Positions 35,042 through 44,341 of a stretch of DNA of 64,000 bases are shown one piece after another. Source of the stretch: Streptosporangium sp. NBC_01755 (GTDB lineage Bacteria; Actinomycetota; Actinomycetes; Streptosporangiales; Streptosporangiaceae); NCBI RefSeq assembly GCF_035917995.1, contig NZ_CP109131.1, positions 372,001-436,000 on the forward strand. Reading direction: 5' to 3'. Position 1 is the first letter of the stretch, and each line of letters opens with the position of its first letter. Below the pieces are notes generated by a model, which saw only the letters and a list, made by a program, of their open reading frames with translations, had not been told where the DNA came from and ran no database searches. A program made the position numbers and the translations under genes.

Positions 35042-35143
35042 CGTGACCTCGGCCGTCACCCCTTGCTCACCCTGAGAGAGGTCTCCAGGACCCTGCTGAA
35101 CCTCAGCCGGCCGCGTGGCCTCGGCCGTCACCCCTTGCTCACC
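35042..35143. repeat. 30-bp direct repeat downstream of the alcohol dehydrogenase gene
   Basis: CGTGACCTCGGCCGTCACCC (start 35042) and CGTGGCCTCGGCCGTCACCC (start 35114) begin two 30-bp copies that differ at one base and both run on through CTTGCTCACC. The period is 72 bp. The spacer holds no gene. Confidence 0.8.
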
Positions 35144-35222
35144 GGACTCCCCAACTGATCCACAGGTCACTTCCAAGAGGCCGCGCCCAGACTGTGCGAA
35201 CTCAACAGAAGGAGAACGACCT

Positions 35223-35912
35223 GTGAAGATCGCACTGGTCACCGGGGCCGGGCGGGGCATCGGCCGGGAGACCGCCCGACAGCTCGCCGAACGCGAGATG
35301 ATCGTGTTCGCCGGAGTCCGCGAGGAGAACCACGCTCCCGAAGGCACCCGTCCCATACTGCTCGACGTCACCGACCCGGCGGCGGTCGCGAGCGCGGCCA
35401 AGATCGTCGGTGAGGAGTTCGGACGACTGGACGTACTGGTCAACAATGCCGCGACCTGCGGTGACTTCGGCATGACCCCGGCGGAGGTGACCGCCAAGCA
35501 CATGCGGGCCACCTACGAGGTGGGCGTCTTCGGGGTCGTCACGGTCACCCACGCGATGATCCCGCTGCTGCGGGCGGCCGGCGAGGCCAGGATCGTCAAC
35601 ATGACGACCCGGCTGGCCTCGATCAGCCTCACCTCCGCCGGAGACGACCTCAACGTCGCGTGGCCGATGCTGGCCTACAACTCCGCCAAGAGCGCGCTCA
35701 ACGCGCTCACCGTGCTCTACGCCAACGAGCTGCGCGGCTCCGGCATCCTGGTCAACGCCGTCGATCCCGGCCACTGCGCCACCGACCTGACCGGCCACAC
35801 CGGAAGCCGTACGGCGGCGGAGGGCGCGGCGGTGGCCGTACGGATGGCGACCCTCGGCGGCGACGGCCCGACCGGCACGTTCAGCTCCCAGGAGGGCCCC
35901 ATCCCCTGGTAG
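35223..35912 (+). CDS. Short-chain dehydrogenase/reductase
   Basis: Classical SDR of 229 residues: cofactor loop TGAGRGIGRETA (7-18), NNAA motif (VLVNNAAT), and the catalytic Tyr/Lys in YNSAK preceded by IVNMTTRLAS, where the usual catalytic Ser position is Thr or Ser. It has the late VDPGHCATDLTGH segment typical of carbonyl reductases. GTG 35223 follows AGAAGGAG. A strong hairpin terminator lies directly downstream. The substrate is unknown. Confidence 0.92.
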   Translation: MKIALVTGAGRGIGRETARQLAEREMIVFAGVREENHAPEGTRPILLDVTDPAAVASAAKIVGEEFGRLDVLVNNAATCGDFGMTPAEVTAKHMRATYEVGVFGVVTVTHAMIPLLRAAGEARIVNMTTRLASISLTSAGDDLNVAWPMLAYNSAKSALNALTVLYANELRGSGILVNAVDPGHCATDLTGHTGSRTAAEGAAVAVRMATLGGDGPTGTFSSQEGPIPW

Positions 35913-35925
35913 CCGGACCCACCAA

Positions 35926-35976
35926 CGGCGGCGGGCCGGGGAGAGCCTCAGTGGGTGGCTCCCCGGCCCGCCGCCG
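35926..35976 (+). terminator. Strong hairpin terminator after the SDR gene
   Basis: Perfect 18-bp stem CGGCGGCGGGCCGGGGAG paired with CTCCCCGGCCCGCCGCCG around a 15-base loop, starting 14 bp after the stop codon. There is no U-tract, as is common in high-GC actinobacteria. Confidence 0.7.
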
Positions 35977-36226
35977 GCCGGTTGGAGCCAAGGAGGGCCG
36001 GTGGACGTTCGTCTGCGTCGAGGACATCCGCATCTGACACCCGTGGACGTCGGTGGACGATTTCAAACCGGATAAAGATCAGAAGGCCGGGGTTTCGAGC
36101 CGGCCGCACAGATACCTGGGGCTCCTGAACAGGCGCTACGCCGTCAGGCGCTCTCGCTGACATCTTGTCGGGCACGTTGTCCGGTTTCGCCTTTCGCGTT
36201 ACTTAGCGGATCCTAGATTTACTTCC

Positions 36227-37123
36227 ATGACGATAAGGGTCGGCATGGTCGGTGCCGGGCAGCGGGCGTCGGAGGTTCACGCGCCCGCGCTCGCCGCATG
36301 TGCCGAAACCGAGTTCGCCGGGGTGTGGGCGCGTTCTCACGGCGCGTCGGCCGAGCTGGCCGCCCGGTACCGGGCACGGGCCTTCGAGAGCTACCACGAC
36401 CTGCTTGAGGAGTGCGACGCCGTCGCCCTCGCGGTGCCGCCCGCCGCCCAGGCCGAGCTCGGCGCCCACGCGGCGCACGCACGCAAGGCGGTGCTGCTGG
36501 AGAAGCCGATCGCCGGGGACATCGCGGGTGCGGAGAACCTTCTCATGGCGGTCGATCGGGGCGGAGCCGTCTCGCAGGTCGCGCTGGTCTGGCGCCATGC
36601 TCCCGCGATCCAGCGGTTTCTGGACGCGGCCGAGCGGACGTGGCCGGTGGGCGGCAGCGGCCTTGCCATCTCGGGGACGCAGACCGACGAATCATCGGCG
36701 AGCCCGTGGCGGCTTGAACGCAGCGTCGTGCTCGAACTCGGCCCCGACCTCGTCGATCTGCTGGAGGCCGCGCTGGGAAGGGTGGTCGACGTACGCGCAC
36801 AGGGGGATCCGTCCGGCTGGTTCGGGCTGCTGCTTGAGCACGAGGGCGGGCGGTTCAGCCAGGCCTCCCTGTACGCCAGGGCGGTGATCGACCCACCGCG
36901 AGCCGAGGTCGAGATCTACGGGCCCGGCGGTGCCACGTCGATCGACTGCGTGGCCGCGGTGGGCCGGGAGGCGTACGAGGCGATGTACCGGGACTTCGCC
37001 GGGGCCGTCGAGCGCGGCACACCGCCCCCCACGGACGTACGGCACGGCCTGCACCTGCAACAGGTGATCGAGGCGGCGGAGACCGACCTGATCCGCAGCG
37101 GGCCGTCCACGATCGCCCCCTGA
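36227..37123 (+). CDS. Gfo/Idh/MocA family oxidoreductase
   Basis: NAD(P)-binding protein of 298 residues. The N-terminal Rossmann motif is VGMVGAGQRASEVHAPAL, followed by the family's EKPIAGDIAGAENL block (the conserved E-K-P). The C-terminal domain is short (family norm about 340). The usual catalytic His-Asp pair cannot be placed with certainty. The -10-like TAGATT seven bases before ATG 36227 suggests a leaderless transcript. The sugar or cyclitol substrate is unknown. Confidence 0.85.
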   Translation: MTIRVGMVGAGQRASEVHAPALAACAETEFAGVWARSHGASAELAARYRARAFESYHDLLEECDAVALAVPPAAQAELGAHAAHARKAVLLEKPIAGDIAGAENLLMAVDRGGAVSQVALVWRHAPAIQRFLDAAERTWPVGGSGLAISGTQTDESSASPWRLERSVVLELGPDLVDLLEAALGRVVDVRAQGDPSGWFGLLLEHEGGRFSQASLYARAVIDPPRAEVEIYGPGGATSIDCVAAVGREAYEAMYRDFAGAVERGTPPPTDVRHGLHLQQVIEAAETDLIRSGPSTIAP

Positions 37124-37159
37124 AACTCAAGCATCCGACCGCCATGACGAGGACATCGC

Positions 37160-38302
37160 ATGATCACCAAGGGCACTGTCGACCGTCTCATCCGCTTCGA
37201 CAGCGGAGGTCTGCCGGTTCTCTCCATGTACGTCGCCGTGGGCCACGACGGCCTTGACGCCGTCCGTACCCGGTTGAACAGCCTCATCACCCAGATCCGC
37301 CCGCTCACCGAGGACCCGTCGCTCGACCGGCGGGCACGGCTCTCGTTGCGGCAGGACATCGAGCGTATCGAGGGCACGCCGGATCTCGGGCGGGGCACGA
37401 TCGGCGCCGTCGCGGTGTTCGCATGCGGTGAGGGTGGCCTGTTCGAGGTCGTGCTGCTCCCGCGCAAGGTGCGTGACCAGGTCGTGGTGGACCAGACCCC
37501 GTACGTCCGTCCCATGCTCGCGGTGCTCGACGAGTACCACCGCTGCTGTGTCCTGGTCGTCAACAAGGAGTCGGCCCGCGCGTGGGAGCTGTACCAGACG
37601 GAGATGCGCGAGATCGGCGAGGTGCGAGGGCGCACCCTGCGCAAGCCCGACTACGCCGGCTGGGCCGGTCTCGCCGAGTACCGGGTCCGCAACAAGGCCG
37701 ACGACCTCACCAAACGCCACTATCGCCAGACCGTGAGCCTGCTGGACGAGATCTTCCGCGCCGAGGGCCACGACCTGCTGATCATTGGCGGCTACCACGA
37801 TGAGGTCACCGTCTTCCTGGACTTCCTGCCGCAGCAACTGCGCCCGAAGGTCGCGGGCGTCTTCAACGTCGACATGGGCAAGGTGGCTACGCCCGAGGAG
37901 ATCCGGGAGAGCGCCGAGCGCATCGTCGCCGACTACGAACGCGAGGAGGAACGCCGCCTGGTGCAGCAGGTCTTCGAGAGGGCCGCCGTCGGTGGCAACG
38001 CCGCGATAGGGGTCGACGAATGCCTGTGGGGCGGCACCACCGCCGCGATCGACACCCTGCTCATCCAGGACGGCGCCGAGGTTCCTGGCGTGATCTGCGA
38101 TGAATCCGGCTGGCTGGCCCGCTCCGGCCAGACCTGTCCTCTCTGCGGCGGTGCCACGCGCCAGGTCCCCGACGTCCTCGACGAACTGACCGAAACGGTC
38201 ATCAACGAGGGCGGCTCCGTCGAACACGTCGCCGTCGACACCCAACTGAAAGACCACGTCACAGCCGCCGCCCTCCGCTTCCCGCTCCCTCCGAAACCCT
38301 GA
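37160..38302 (+). CDS. baeRF-type release-factor-fold protein (family 10-like)
   Basis: Protein of 380 residues of the bacterial archaeo-eukaryotic release factor (baeRF) superfamily. An N-terminal SMYVAVGHDGLDAVRTRLNS region leads to an eRF1 domain-2-like core, whose motif region is LLIIGGYHDEVTVFLDFLPQ, in place of the GGQ loop. An eL30e-like C-terminal domain carries a CPLCGG zinc-type motif (single CxxC here). Members are proposed to rescue or modify ribosomes; experimental data are scarce. It starts 36 bp after the Gfo/Idh/MocA gene and may share its transcript. Confidence 0.75.
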   Translation: MITKGTVDRLIRFDSGGLPVLSMYVAVGHDGLDAVRTRLNSLITQIRPLTEDPSLDRRARLSLRQDIERIEGTPDLGRGTIGAVAVFACGEGGLFEVVLLPRKVRDQVVVDQTPYVRPMLAVLDEYHRCCVLVVNKESARAWELYQTEMREIGEVRGRTLRKPDYAGWAGLAEYRVRNKADDLTKRHYRQTVSLLDEIFRAEGHDLLIIGGYHDEVTVFLDFLPQQLRPKVAGVFNVDMGKVATPEEIRESAERIVADYEREEERRLVQQVFERAAVGGNAAIGVDECLWGGTTAAIDTLLIQDGAEVPGVICDESGWLARSGQTCPLCGGATRQVPDVLDELTETVINEGGSVEHVAVDTQLKDHVTAAALRFPLPPKP

Positions 38303-38408
38303 CCGCCGGCTGGACCGGCTGTGCTGTCCCGTATCACTCAGACAACCTGAGCCTCGTGGAATGTCCCGGTACGGCAACCAGGAGGGTGCGGTACGCGTCC
38401 AACGGATC

Positions 38409-38657
38409 ATGAAACGATCCATCGGCGCCGGACTGCTCGCCACCACCTCGGCGGTGGCGGCGGTGGCCATGCTGGCGACCACGACCGCGTGCGCCCCGAC
38501 CGCCTCCTCCACTCGGGGCACCGCCCAGGCTTCCGCCGGCGCTCCCGCGAGCCTCTCCCCCGCACCAGGCAGCACACCCGCGCGTCCCGCCACCGTCCAG
38601 GCCGCCGGCCTGCGGGTCGCGGACACCGGTTCCACCACAGGGCGCACCGTCCGCAGA
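38409..38657 (+). pseudogene. Truncated lipoprotein gene (5' part)
   Basis: Encodes a lipoprotein signal ([20 protein letters not shown] then LATTTAC with the lipobox Cys), a Ser/Pro-rich linker, and about ten residues of a following domain ([15 protein letters not shown]). At about 38657 the sequence switches into a nitroreductase fragment on the other strand, so the frame ending at 38696 is a fusion artefact. Confidence 0.6.
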
Positions 38658-38850
38658 TACCGGTCAGGAACGCCATCGGGTTCGGAGTGTGGGTGAGCGT
38701 GGACAGGCCCATCGCGTGCAGGGCCGCGATGAAGAACCCGCAGGCGATGCCGACGCTCTCGTTGACGTAGTAGTGCTTGACCCTGGTGCCGTCGGGGCGC
38801 ACGCCGTACTTCTCCGCGAAACAGACCACCAGCCACGGCACCGCAAGCCC
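38655..38850 (-). pseudogene. Internal fragment of a nitroreductase family gene
   Basis: Minus-strand frame encoding [19 protein letters not shown], then [20 protein letters not shown] and [20 protein letters not shown]: the C-terminal half of an FMN-dependent nitroreductase (NESVGIACG and THTPxPM blocks). Both the N-terminal half and the last 20 or so residues are missing, so it is a broken remnant. Confidence 0.75.
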
Positions 38851-39094
38851 GCGGTGGGCCACAGCAGGCCCGCGCGTACGACAGCCTGAGCCGGGTCAGC
38901 CTCTACCGAGGTGATCATGCCCGAGGGGTCACCTACGCTCAGCGAGGACTACAGGTCCCGGACATCACCAGCAACCAGGGTGATCGTGCTCTCTTCTACC
39001 GAATCGGGCGGGTCGAGGAGCATCCGGGCGGGGAGTGGCCGGAGTCGGCGGTCGTAGGCTGGGGCCCAGGGTTGTGAAGATCGGGAGGTTTGAC

Positions 39095-40069
39095 ATGGAG
39101 TACGTGCGCCTGGGATCCACCGGCATGAAGGTGTCGAGGGTCTGCCTCGGCATGATGAGCTACGGTGATCCCGCCAAGTGGGGTGAGTGGGTGCTCGACG
39201 AGGCCGCCGCCGAGCCGATCGTGCGCCGGGCGGTCGAGGCGGGGATCACCTTCTTTGACACCGCCGACGTCTACTCGCTGGGCGGCAGCGAGGAGGTCAC
39301 CGGCCGGCTGCTGAGCGGGCTCTTCGCCGACCGGGACGACTATGTGCTGGCCACCAAGGTGTGCCTGCCGATGGGCAAGGGTGTCAACGACCGCGGCCTG
39401 TCGCGCAAGCACATCCTGTCCTCGATCGACGCCTCGCTGCGCCGGTTGGGCACCGACTACGTGGACCTCTACCAGATCCACCGCTGGGACCCGGAAACCC
39501 CGATCGAGGAGACCATGGAGGCCCTGCACGACGTGGTCCGCGCGGGCAAGGCCCGCTACATCGGCGCCTCCAGCATGTACGCCTGGCAGTTCGCCAAGGC
39601 CCAGCACGTCGCCGAGGTCCACGAATGGACAAAGTTCGCATCAATGCAGAATCATTACAATCTGCTCTACCGTGAGGAGGAGCGGGAGATGAACCCGCTC
39701 TGCCGCGACCAGGGGGTGGGCCTGATCCCGTGGAGCCCGCTGGCCCGGGGGCTGCTCGCCCGCGCCGGAGCCGAGGAGGCCACCACCCGCGCGGGCAGCG
39801 ACCCGCGCATCGAGGCCCTCTATGACGACGCCGACAACGACCGGCTGATCCTGGAGCGGGTCGCCCAGCTGGCCGGGGAACGCGAGGTCCCTCCCGCCCA
39901 GGTGGCGCTCTCCTGGCTGCTCCACCAGCCCGGCCTGTCGGCGCCGATCGTGGGCGCGACCAAGAACAGGCACGTGGACGACGCGGTCGCCGCGGTGGAC
40001 CTGCCCCTGAGCGAGAAGGAGCTCGCCTTCCTCGCCGAGCCGTACCGCCCCCGGGCCGTCAAGCACTGA
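39095..40069 (+). CDS. Aldo/keto reductase (YajO-like)
   Basis: NADPH-dependent reductase of 324 residues with the TIM-barrel AKR signature: FFDTADVYSLGGSEEVTGRL (catalytic Asp and Tyr), VLATKVCLPMG (Lys), YVDLYQIHRWDP (His), and the cofactor block IVGATKNRHVDDAVAAV. ATG 39095 is preceded by GGGAGG; the 60-bp longer frame has no support. It is followed by a hairpin terminator. Substrate unknown. Confidence 0.93.
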   Translation: MEYVRLGSTGMKVSRVCLGMMSYGDPAKWGEWVLDEAAAEPIVRRAVEAGITFFDTADVYSLGGSEEVTGRLLSGLFADRDDYVLATKVCLPMGKGVNDRGLSRKHILSSIDASLRRLGTDYVDLYQIHRWDPETPIEETMEALHDVVRAGKARYIGASSMYAWQFAKAQHVAEVHEWTKFASMQNHYNLLYREEEREMNPLCRDQGVGLIPWSPLARGLLARAGAEEATTRAGSDPRIEALYDDADNDRLILERVAQLAGEREVPPAQVALSWLLHQPGLSAPIVGATKNRHVDDAVAAVDLPLSEKELAFLAEPYRPRAVKH

Positions 40070-40091
40070 CCTTTCCGGCTCACCCGCGTGT

Positions 40092-40132
40092 GCCCGGGTG
40101 GGCCACCCGATGTCCGGGAGGCCCACCCGGGC
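40092..40132 (+). terminator. Hairpin terminator after the aldo/keto reductase gene
   Basis: Perfect 13-bp stem GCCCGGGTGGGCC/GGCCCACCCGGGC with a 15-base loop, 22 bp after the stop codon and without a U-tract. Confidence 0.65.
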
Positions 40133-40393
40133 GGCACAGCGCGCACCGGTCCCCTGCCCGCCCGGCATCACGGCATGACGCCCCGCCAGGACATCCGGGC
40201 CCGGCGGGGCGTCCGCATCCGTACCGGGCGGGACGAGCGAGGTTCGGCGGGCGCCCGACCGGCTGGCTTACTCAACAGGACCACATGTGAGCTTTTGTCA
40301 GGATTTACCGCCTGTGGCGCTACATCTCCAGAGATACGCGCATATGAGGGGGAGATAGTAGTTCCGACCGTGGATTGATCAACGGAGGATCCG

Positions 40394-41011
40394 ATGGTTC
40401 GAAAGATGATCATCCTGGTGGCCGTCACCATGGCCGCGATGGGCGGTACGGCCGGCGCCGTCGTCTCCCCCTCTCCCCAGGCCATCCCCCAGCAGGACAG
40501 GGACTTCCTCGTCCAGGCACACCAGGCCAACCTGACCGAGATCGAGTCGAGCAAGGCCGCCCGGGAGAAGACCGCCGGCCAGCAGGACCGGGAGGTCACC
40601 AGGACCGTCCGCAAGCTGGCGAAGAAATTCATCAAGGACCACAAGAAACTCGACAAGGCCGTCCGCCAGGTGGCCGATCAGCTCGGCGTCAAACTTCCCG
40701 ACACGCCCAACACGGAGCAGCGCAAGCAGCTCGACGAGGTGTCGGCCCTGAGCGGCGCGGAGTTCGACAGGGCCTGGATCAGCGCGGAACTCCACGGCCA
40801 CCACGAGACCCTCGCCGCCGTGGAGCAGGAGATCGAGAACGGCTCCTCCCCCGAGGTGAAGGAGCTCGCCACCGAGGCCAAGCCCATCGTGCAGGAGCAC
40901 ATAGACCTGCTGCTCAAGGCCGAGAGGGCCTCCACTCCCGGCCCCTCGGAAAGTGCCGGCCCTTCGGAAAGCCCGAGCCTCTCAGAAAGCCCCAGCCCCT
41001 CGGAGAGCTGA
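40394..41011 (+). CDS. Secreted DUF4142 protein with Ser/Pro tail
   Basis: Exported helical protein of 205 residues. A signal peptide (about 1-22, MIILVAVTMAAMGGTAGA) is followed by a DUF4142 four-helix region (DRDFLVQAHQANLTEIESSK, then KKFIKDHKKLDKAVRQVADQ, and LHGHHETLAAVEQEI). The C-terminus is a low-complexity tail of repeated P-S-E-S units (about 183-205). The DUF4142 fold resembles ferritin-like bundles, but the function is unknown. The start has GGAGG nine bases upstream. Confidence 0.85.
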   Translation: MVRKMIILVAVTMAAMGGTAGAVVSPSPQAIPQQDRDFLVQAHQANLTEIESSKAAREKTAGQQDREVTRTVRKLAKKFIKDHKKLDKAVRQVADQLGVKLPDTPNTEQRKQLDEVSALSGAEFDRAWISAELHGHHETLAAVEQEIENGSSPEVKELATEAKPIVQEHIDLLLKAERASTPGPSESAGPSESPSLSESPSPSES

Positions 41012-41252
41012 GGCGAGCAGCGCGGCGCTCCGGGCGGCTCCCCACTCGAAGATTCCCGCGAGGCCGAGCGTCGCTCCGGCGACCTTGCCCGGCCGGCCAC
41101 GAAACGACGGTCGCGAAACGCCTGCGGAGCCGAGGTAGGACCTGGGTTTGTCTGGCACCTGGCTGTGAAACGGGACGGGGCCTGAGGCCGGCAGAGGTCG
41201 CGGCGGGCCGCCGGGAGCGGGAACTGTCGGTGCGATCTTCTAGGCTGGCTCC

Positions 41253-42938
41253 ATGGCACGAGCTAACGACGATGTCGCGGCCGCTCTGCAGGAGTACGCC
41301 GAGCTGTTCGCGATGACCGGCGGCGACGCCTTCCGGGTCCGCAGTTACCAGAAGGCGGCCAAGGCGATCGCAGGCTTTCCCGGGGACATCACGACCGTGC
41401 CGGTGCGAAGCGTGTCAGGGGTGGGTGAGGCGATCGCCAAGAAGGTCGAGGAATACCTGGAGCGGGGCGGCTTCCGGCAACTCGACGACCTGCGCGAAAA
41501 GGTTCCCCAGGGGGTGCGGCGGCTGACCCGGGTGGCCTCGCTCGGGCCGAAGAAGGCGATCTTCCTCTACCAGGAGCTGGGCATCGACTCTCCCGAGGCG
41601 CTGGTGAAGGCCATCGGGGAGGGCCGCCTCCAGGGCGTCAAGGGCTTCGGCGCCAAGACCGTGGAAAACCTGCTCAAAGGTGTCGAGCACCTGGCAGAGA
41701 ACAGTGCCAGGATGCACACCGGGATGGCGATGGACCTGGCGGAGCGGGTCATCGCCTCGCTGCCGGGTGCCGAGCGGATCGCCTACGCCGGGTCGCTGCG
41801 CCGGATGAAGGACACCATCGGCGACGTCGACATCCTCGCGGTCGGCCCCGAGTCGCTGATGGACGACTTCAAGGCACAGCCCTACGTCGCGGAGGTCATC
41901 GCCTCGGGCGACAAGAAGACCTCGATCCGCACCACCCAGGGCGTCCAGGTCGACCTGCGCCTGGTCCCCGCCGAGTCGTGGGGCGCCGCGCTGATGTATT
42001 TCACCGGTTCCAAGGAGCACACGGTGCACCTACGGGAGATCACGGTGAAGAAGGGCTGGAAACTGTCGGAATACGGCCTTTTCGAGAAGGAGCGGGTGAT
42101 CGCGGCCGCGACCGAGGAGGAGATCTTCGAGGCGTTCGGCATGCAGTGGATCCCCCCGACTCTGCGCGAGGACAGCGGTGAGATCGCCGCCGCGCTCGCC
42201 GGTGAGCTGCCCACGCTGGTCACTCTGGAGGATCTGCGGGGCGACCTGCACACTCACACCGACCTGACCGACGGGATCGCCTCGCTGGAGGACATGGTCG
42301 CCGCCGCCCACGCTCGCGGCTACTCCTATTACGCGGTGACCGACCACGCGCCCGACCTGGCGATGCAGCGGATGACACTGGACAAGGCCCTGGAGCAACG
42401 CGAGCGGCTGCACCGGCTGCAGGAGAGATACCCGAAGATGCGGCTGCTGCACGGCAGCGAGCTGAACATCGCCCCCGACGGCTCGGTCGACTGGCCGGCC
42501 GAGGTGCTGGCGGGCTTCGACGTGTGCGTGGCCAGCGTCCACTCGCACTTCACCCAGTCGCGCGAGGAGATGACCCGACGGTTCGTCGCCGCGTGCGAGA
42601 ACCCCCACGTGCACATCATCGGCCACCCGACCACCCGCAGGATCGGCATCCGCCCTCCGGTGGACGCCGACTGGGACGAGGTGTTCCGCGCCGCGGCCCG
42701 CACCGGCACCGCGATGGAGATCGACTCCTTCCCCGACCGCTCCGACCTCCCCTCGGACCTGGTGCGGCTGGCACAGCACCACGGCGTGAAGTTCTCCATC
42801 GACAGCGATGCCCACGCGGTTCCGCACTTCGACAACCAGCGGTTCGGCATCGGTGTCGCCCAGCGCGGCTGGCTCACCGGCGACGATGTGATCAACACCT
42901 GGCCCCTGGAGCGGTTGCTGGCTTTCCTCGGCCGTTGA
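41253..42938 (+). CDS. polX: DNA polymerase X family protein with PHP exonuclease domain
   Basis: Repair polymerase of 561 residues. The 8-kDa/HhH region starts ALQEYAELFAMTGGDAFRVR; helix-hairpin-helix motifs are SVSGVGEAIAKKV and GVKGFGAKTVENLL. The palm carries YAGSLRRMKDTIGDVDILAV (the GS and DxD catalytic residues), and the third Asp is in VQVDLRLV. The C-terminal PHP domain has DLHTHTDLTDG, VTDHAPDL, GSELNI, HIIGHPTTR and DSDAHAV, all metal-ligand motifs, implying 3'-5' exonuclease or AP endonuclease activity. It fills gaps in base-excision or end-joining repair. Confidence 0.95.
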   Translation: MARANDDVAAALQEYAELFAMTGGDAFRVRSYQKAAKAIAGFPGDITTVPVRSVSGVGEAIAKKVEEYLERGGFRQLDDLREKVPQGVRRLTRVASLGPKKAIFLYQELGIDSPEALVKAIGEGRLQGVKGFGAKTVENLLKGVEHLAENSARMHTGMAMDLAERVIASLPGAERIAYAGSLRRMKDTIGDVDILAVGPESLMDDFKAQPYVAEVIASGDKKTSIRTTQGVQVDLRLVPAESWGAALMYFTGSKEHTVHLREITVKKGWKLSEYGLFEKERVIAAATEEEIFEAFGMQWIPPTLREDSGEIAAALAGELPTLVTLEDLRGDLHTHTDLTDGIASLEDMVAAAHARGYSYYAVTDHAPDLAMQRMTLDKALEQRERLHRLQERYPKMRLLHGSELNIAPDGSVDWPAEVLAGFDVCVASVHSHFTQSREEMTRRFVAACENPHVHIIGHPTTRRIGIRPPVDADWDEVFRAAARTGTAMEIDSFPDRSDLPSDLVRLAQHHGVKFSIDSDAHAVPHFDNQRFGIGVAQRGWLTGDDVINTWPLERLLAFLGR

Positions 42939-43030
42939 GGGGATGATTGAAAGCGGCAGGGGTGTGGCATCCTTCACATATTACATAGTTTACTGGTAGG
43001 AAATAGATGTAGGGAGAGGAGTGGCGCCGG

Positions 43031-44341
43031 ATGCCGTACGAGGACCTCAACGACGAGGCCACCTACCAGCGCGCCCGAGCCGGGCAGATCCTGCGGGAGA
43101 CCCCCGACCGGCTCCGGTCGGCCTCCGTCGGCTGCAGGACCGCCGACGGCAGGGCCATCGATGACAGGACCCGTGACAGCGAGGCCGCCGATGACGTCGA
43201 CGACAGGACCGTCGATGACAGGACCCGTGGCGGTGAGGCCGTCGGCGGCGAGCCGTCCGCCTCGGGGATCGTCAAGCCCCTGCCGCCGGAGTTGTTCATC
43301 GAGCACGAGACCAATGCCGAGATGCGCTGGGACGCCATGGGCGATATCGGGTTCCATGTGCCCAACAACCGGTTCTTCGTACGCAATCACACCTCCACCC
43401 CGATCATCGACGCGGCCACCTGGCGGCTGCGGCTGCACGGCACGGGCCTGAACGGCCCCCGAAGTTTCGGCTACGAGGAGCTGCTCGCACTGCCCTCGGT
43501 GACGCGTGACGTGGCGATCGAGTGCGCGGGCAACGGGCGAAGCCTCTTCACCGCCCAGCAGCACCAGGAGGTCGCCGGCACCCCGTGGCGGCTCGGCGGC
43601 ATCGGGGTGGCCCGCTGGCGCGGGGTGCCGCTGGCCACGGTGCTGGAACGATCCGGGATCATCCCGGACGCCGTCGACGTCATGGCCCGCGGACTGGACC
43701 CCGCCTACGTGGCCGACGGGGTCGACTACGGCCGGGTGCGCCGCCCGATCCCGGTGGCCAAGGCGATGCGGGACGTCATCCTCGCCTACGAGATGAACGA
43801 CGAGCCGCTCCCGCCCGACCACGGCCACCCCGTGCGGCTGATCGTCCCCGGCTGGATCGGCCTGGCCTCGGTCAAGTGGGTCGGCGACATCGAGGTCTCC
43901 ACCTCACCGTTGTTCTCACCGTGGAACACCGAGTTCTACCGGATGTTCGGCGACGCCTATCCGCCGCAGGGCAGCGCCCCGCTGACCACGCGGGGCGTCA
44001 GGAGCGCCTTCGAGCTGCCGTGGAACGCCACACTGGTCGCCGGACGCCCGTACCTGCTGCGCGGGCGGTCATGGTCGGGCAATGGCCGGATCGCCGATGT
44101 GGAGGTGAGCCTGGACGGCGGCGCCACCTGGCAGCGCGCCCCGCTACGCGGACCGCACGTGGCATCCACCTGGACCCGCTGGCAGGTCACCTGGAAACCC
44201 ACCGAGACCGGCCGGCACCTCCTACTCGCCCGCGCCACCGACGAGACCGGCGCGGTCCAGCCGCCGCGCACCACGCACAACGACTTCGGCTACCTCTTCG
44301 ACGCCGTCGTCCGCCACCCGGTGACCGTCGTGAGCAGGTGA
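43031..44341 (+). CDS. Molybdopterin-dependent sulfite oxidase family protein
   Basis: Cytosolic oxidoreductase of 436 residues, with no Tat signal visible. The Moco-binding domain has NRFFVRNHTSTP, then VAIECAGNGRS with the molybdenum-ligating Cys, and IGVARWRGVPL. A C-terminal Mo-co dimerisation domain follows (SWSGNGRIADVEVSLDGGATW). Residues about 36-75 are an inserted, highly charged linker made of repeated DDRTRDSEA/DDRTVDDRTRGGEAV-like units, coded by a 54-bp direct repeat. The start is supported by GGAGAGGAG. The physiological acceptor and substrate (sulfite or an organic S-oxide) are not shown. Confidence 0.88.
   Translation: MPYEDLNDEATYQRARAGQILRETPDRLRSASVGCRTADGRAIDDRTRDSEAADDVDDRTVDDRTRGGEAVGGEPSASGIVKPLPPELFIEHETNAEMRWDAMGDIGFHVPNNRFFVRNHTSTPIIDAATWRLRLHGTGLNGPRSFGYEELLALPSVTRDVAIECAGNGRSLFTAQQHQEVAGTPWRLGGIGVARWRGVPLATVLERSGIIPDAVDVMARGLDPAYVADGVDYGRVRRPIPVAKAMRDVILAYEMNDEPLPPDHGHPVRLIVPGWIGLASVKWVGDIEVSTSPLFSPWNTEFYRMFGDAYPPQGSAPLTTRGVRSAFELPWNATLVAGRPYLLRGRSWSGNGRIADVEVSLDGGATWQRAPLRGPHVASTWTRWQVTWKPTETGRHLLLARATDETGAVQPPRTTHNDFGYLFDAVVRHPVTVVSR
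43159..43240. repeat. In-frame 54-bp direct repeat in the sulfite oxidase gene
   Basis: CGATGACAGGACCCGTG occurs at 43159 and 43213, each followed by a similar 12-bp stretch ending GAGGCCG. The period is 18 codons and gives the charged linker its repeated DDRTR units. Confidence 0.75.

Noticed and set aside
37127-38836. 569-aa minus-strand ORF opposite baeRF
   Set aside because: Shadow of the baeRF gene; only its far end overlaps a real nitroreductase fragment, in another frame.
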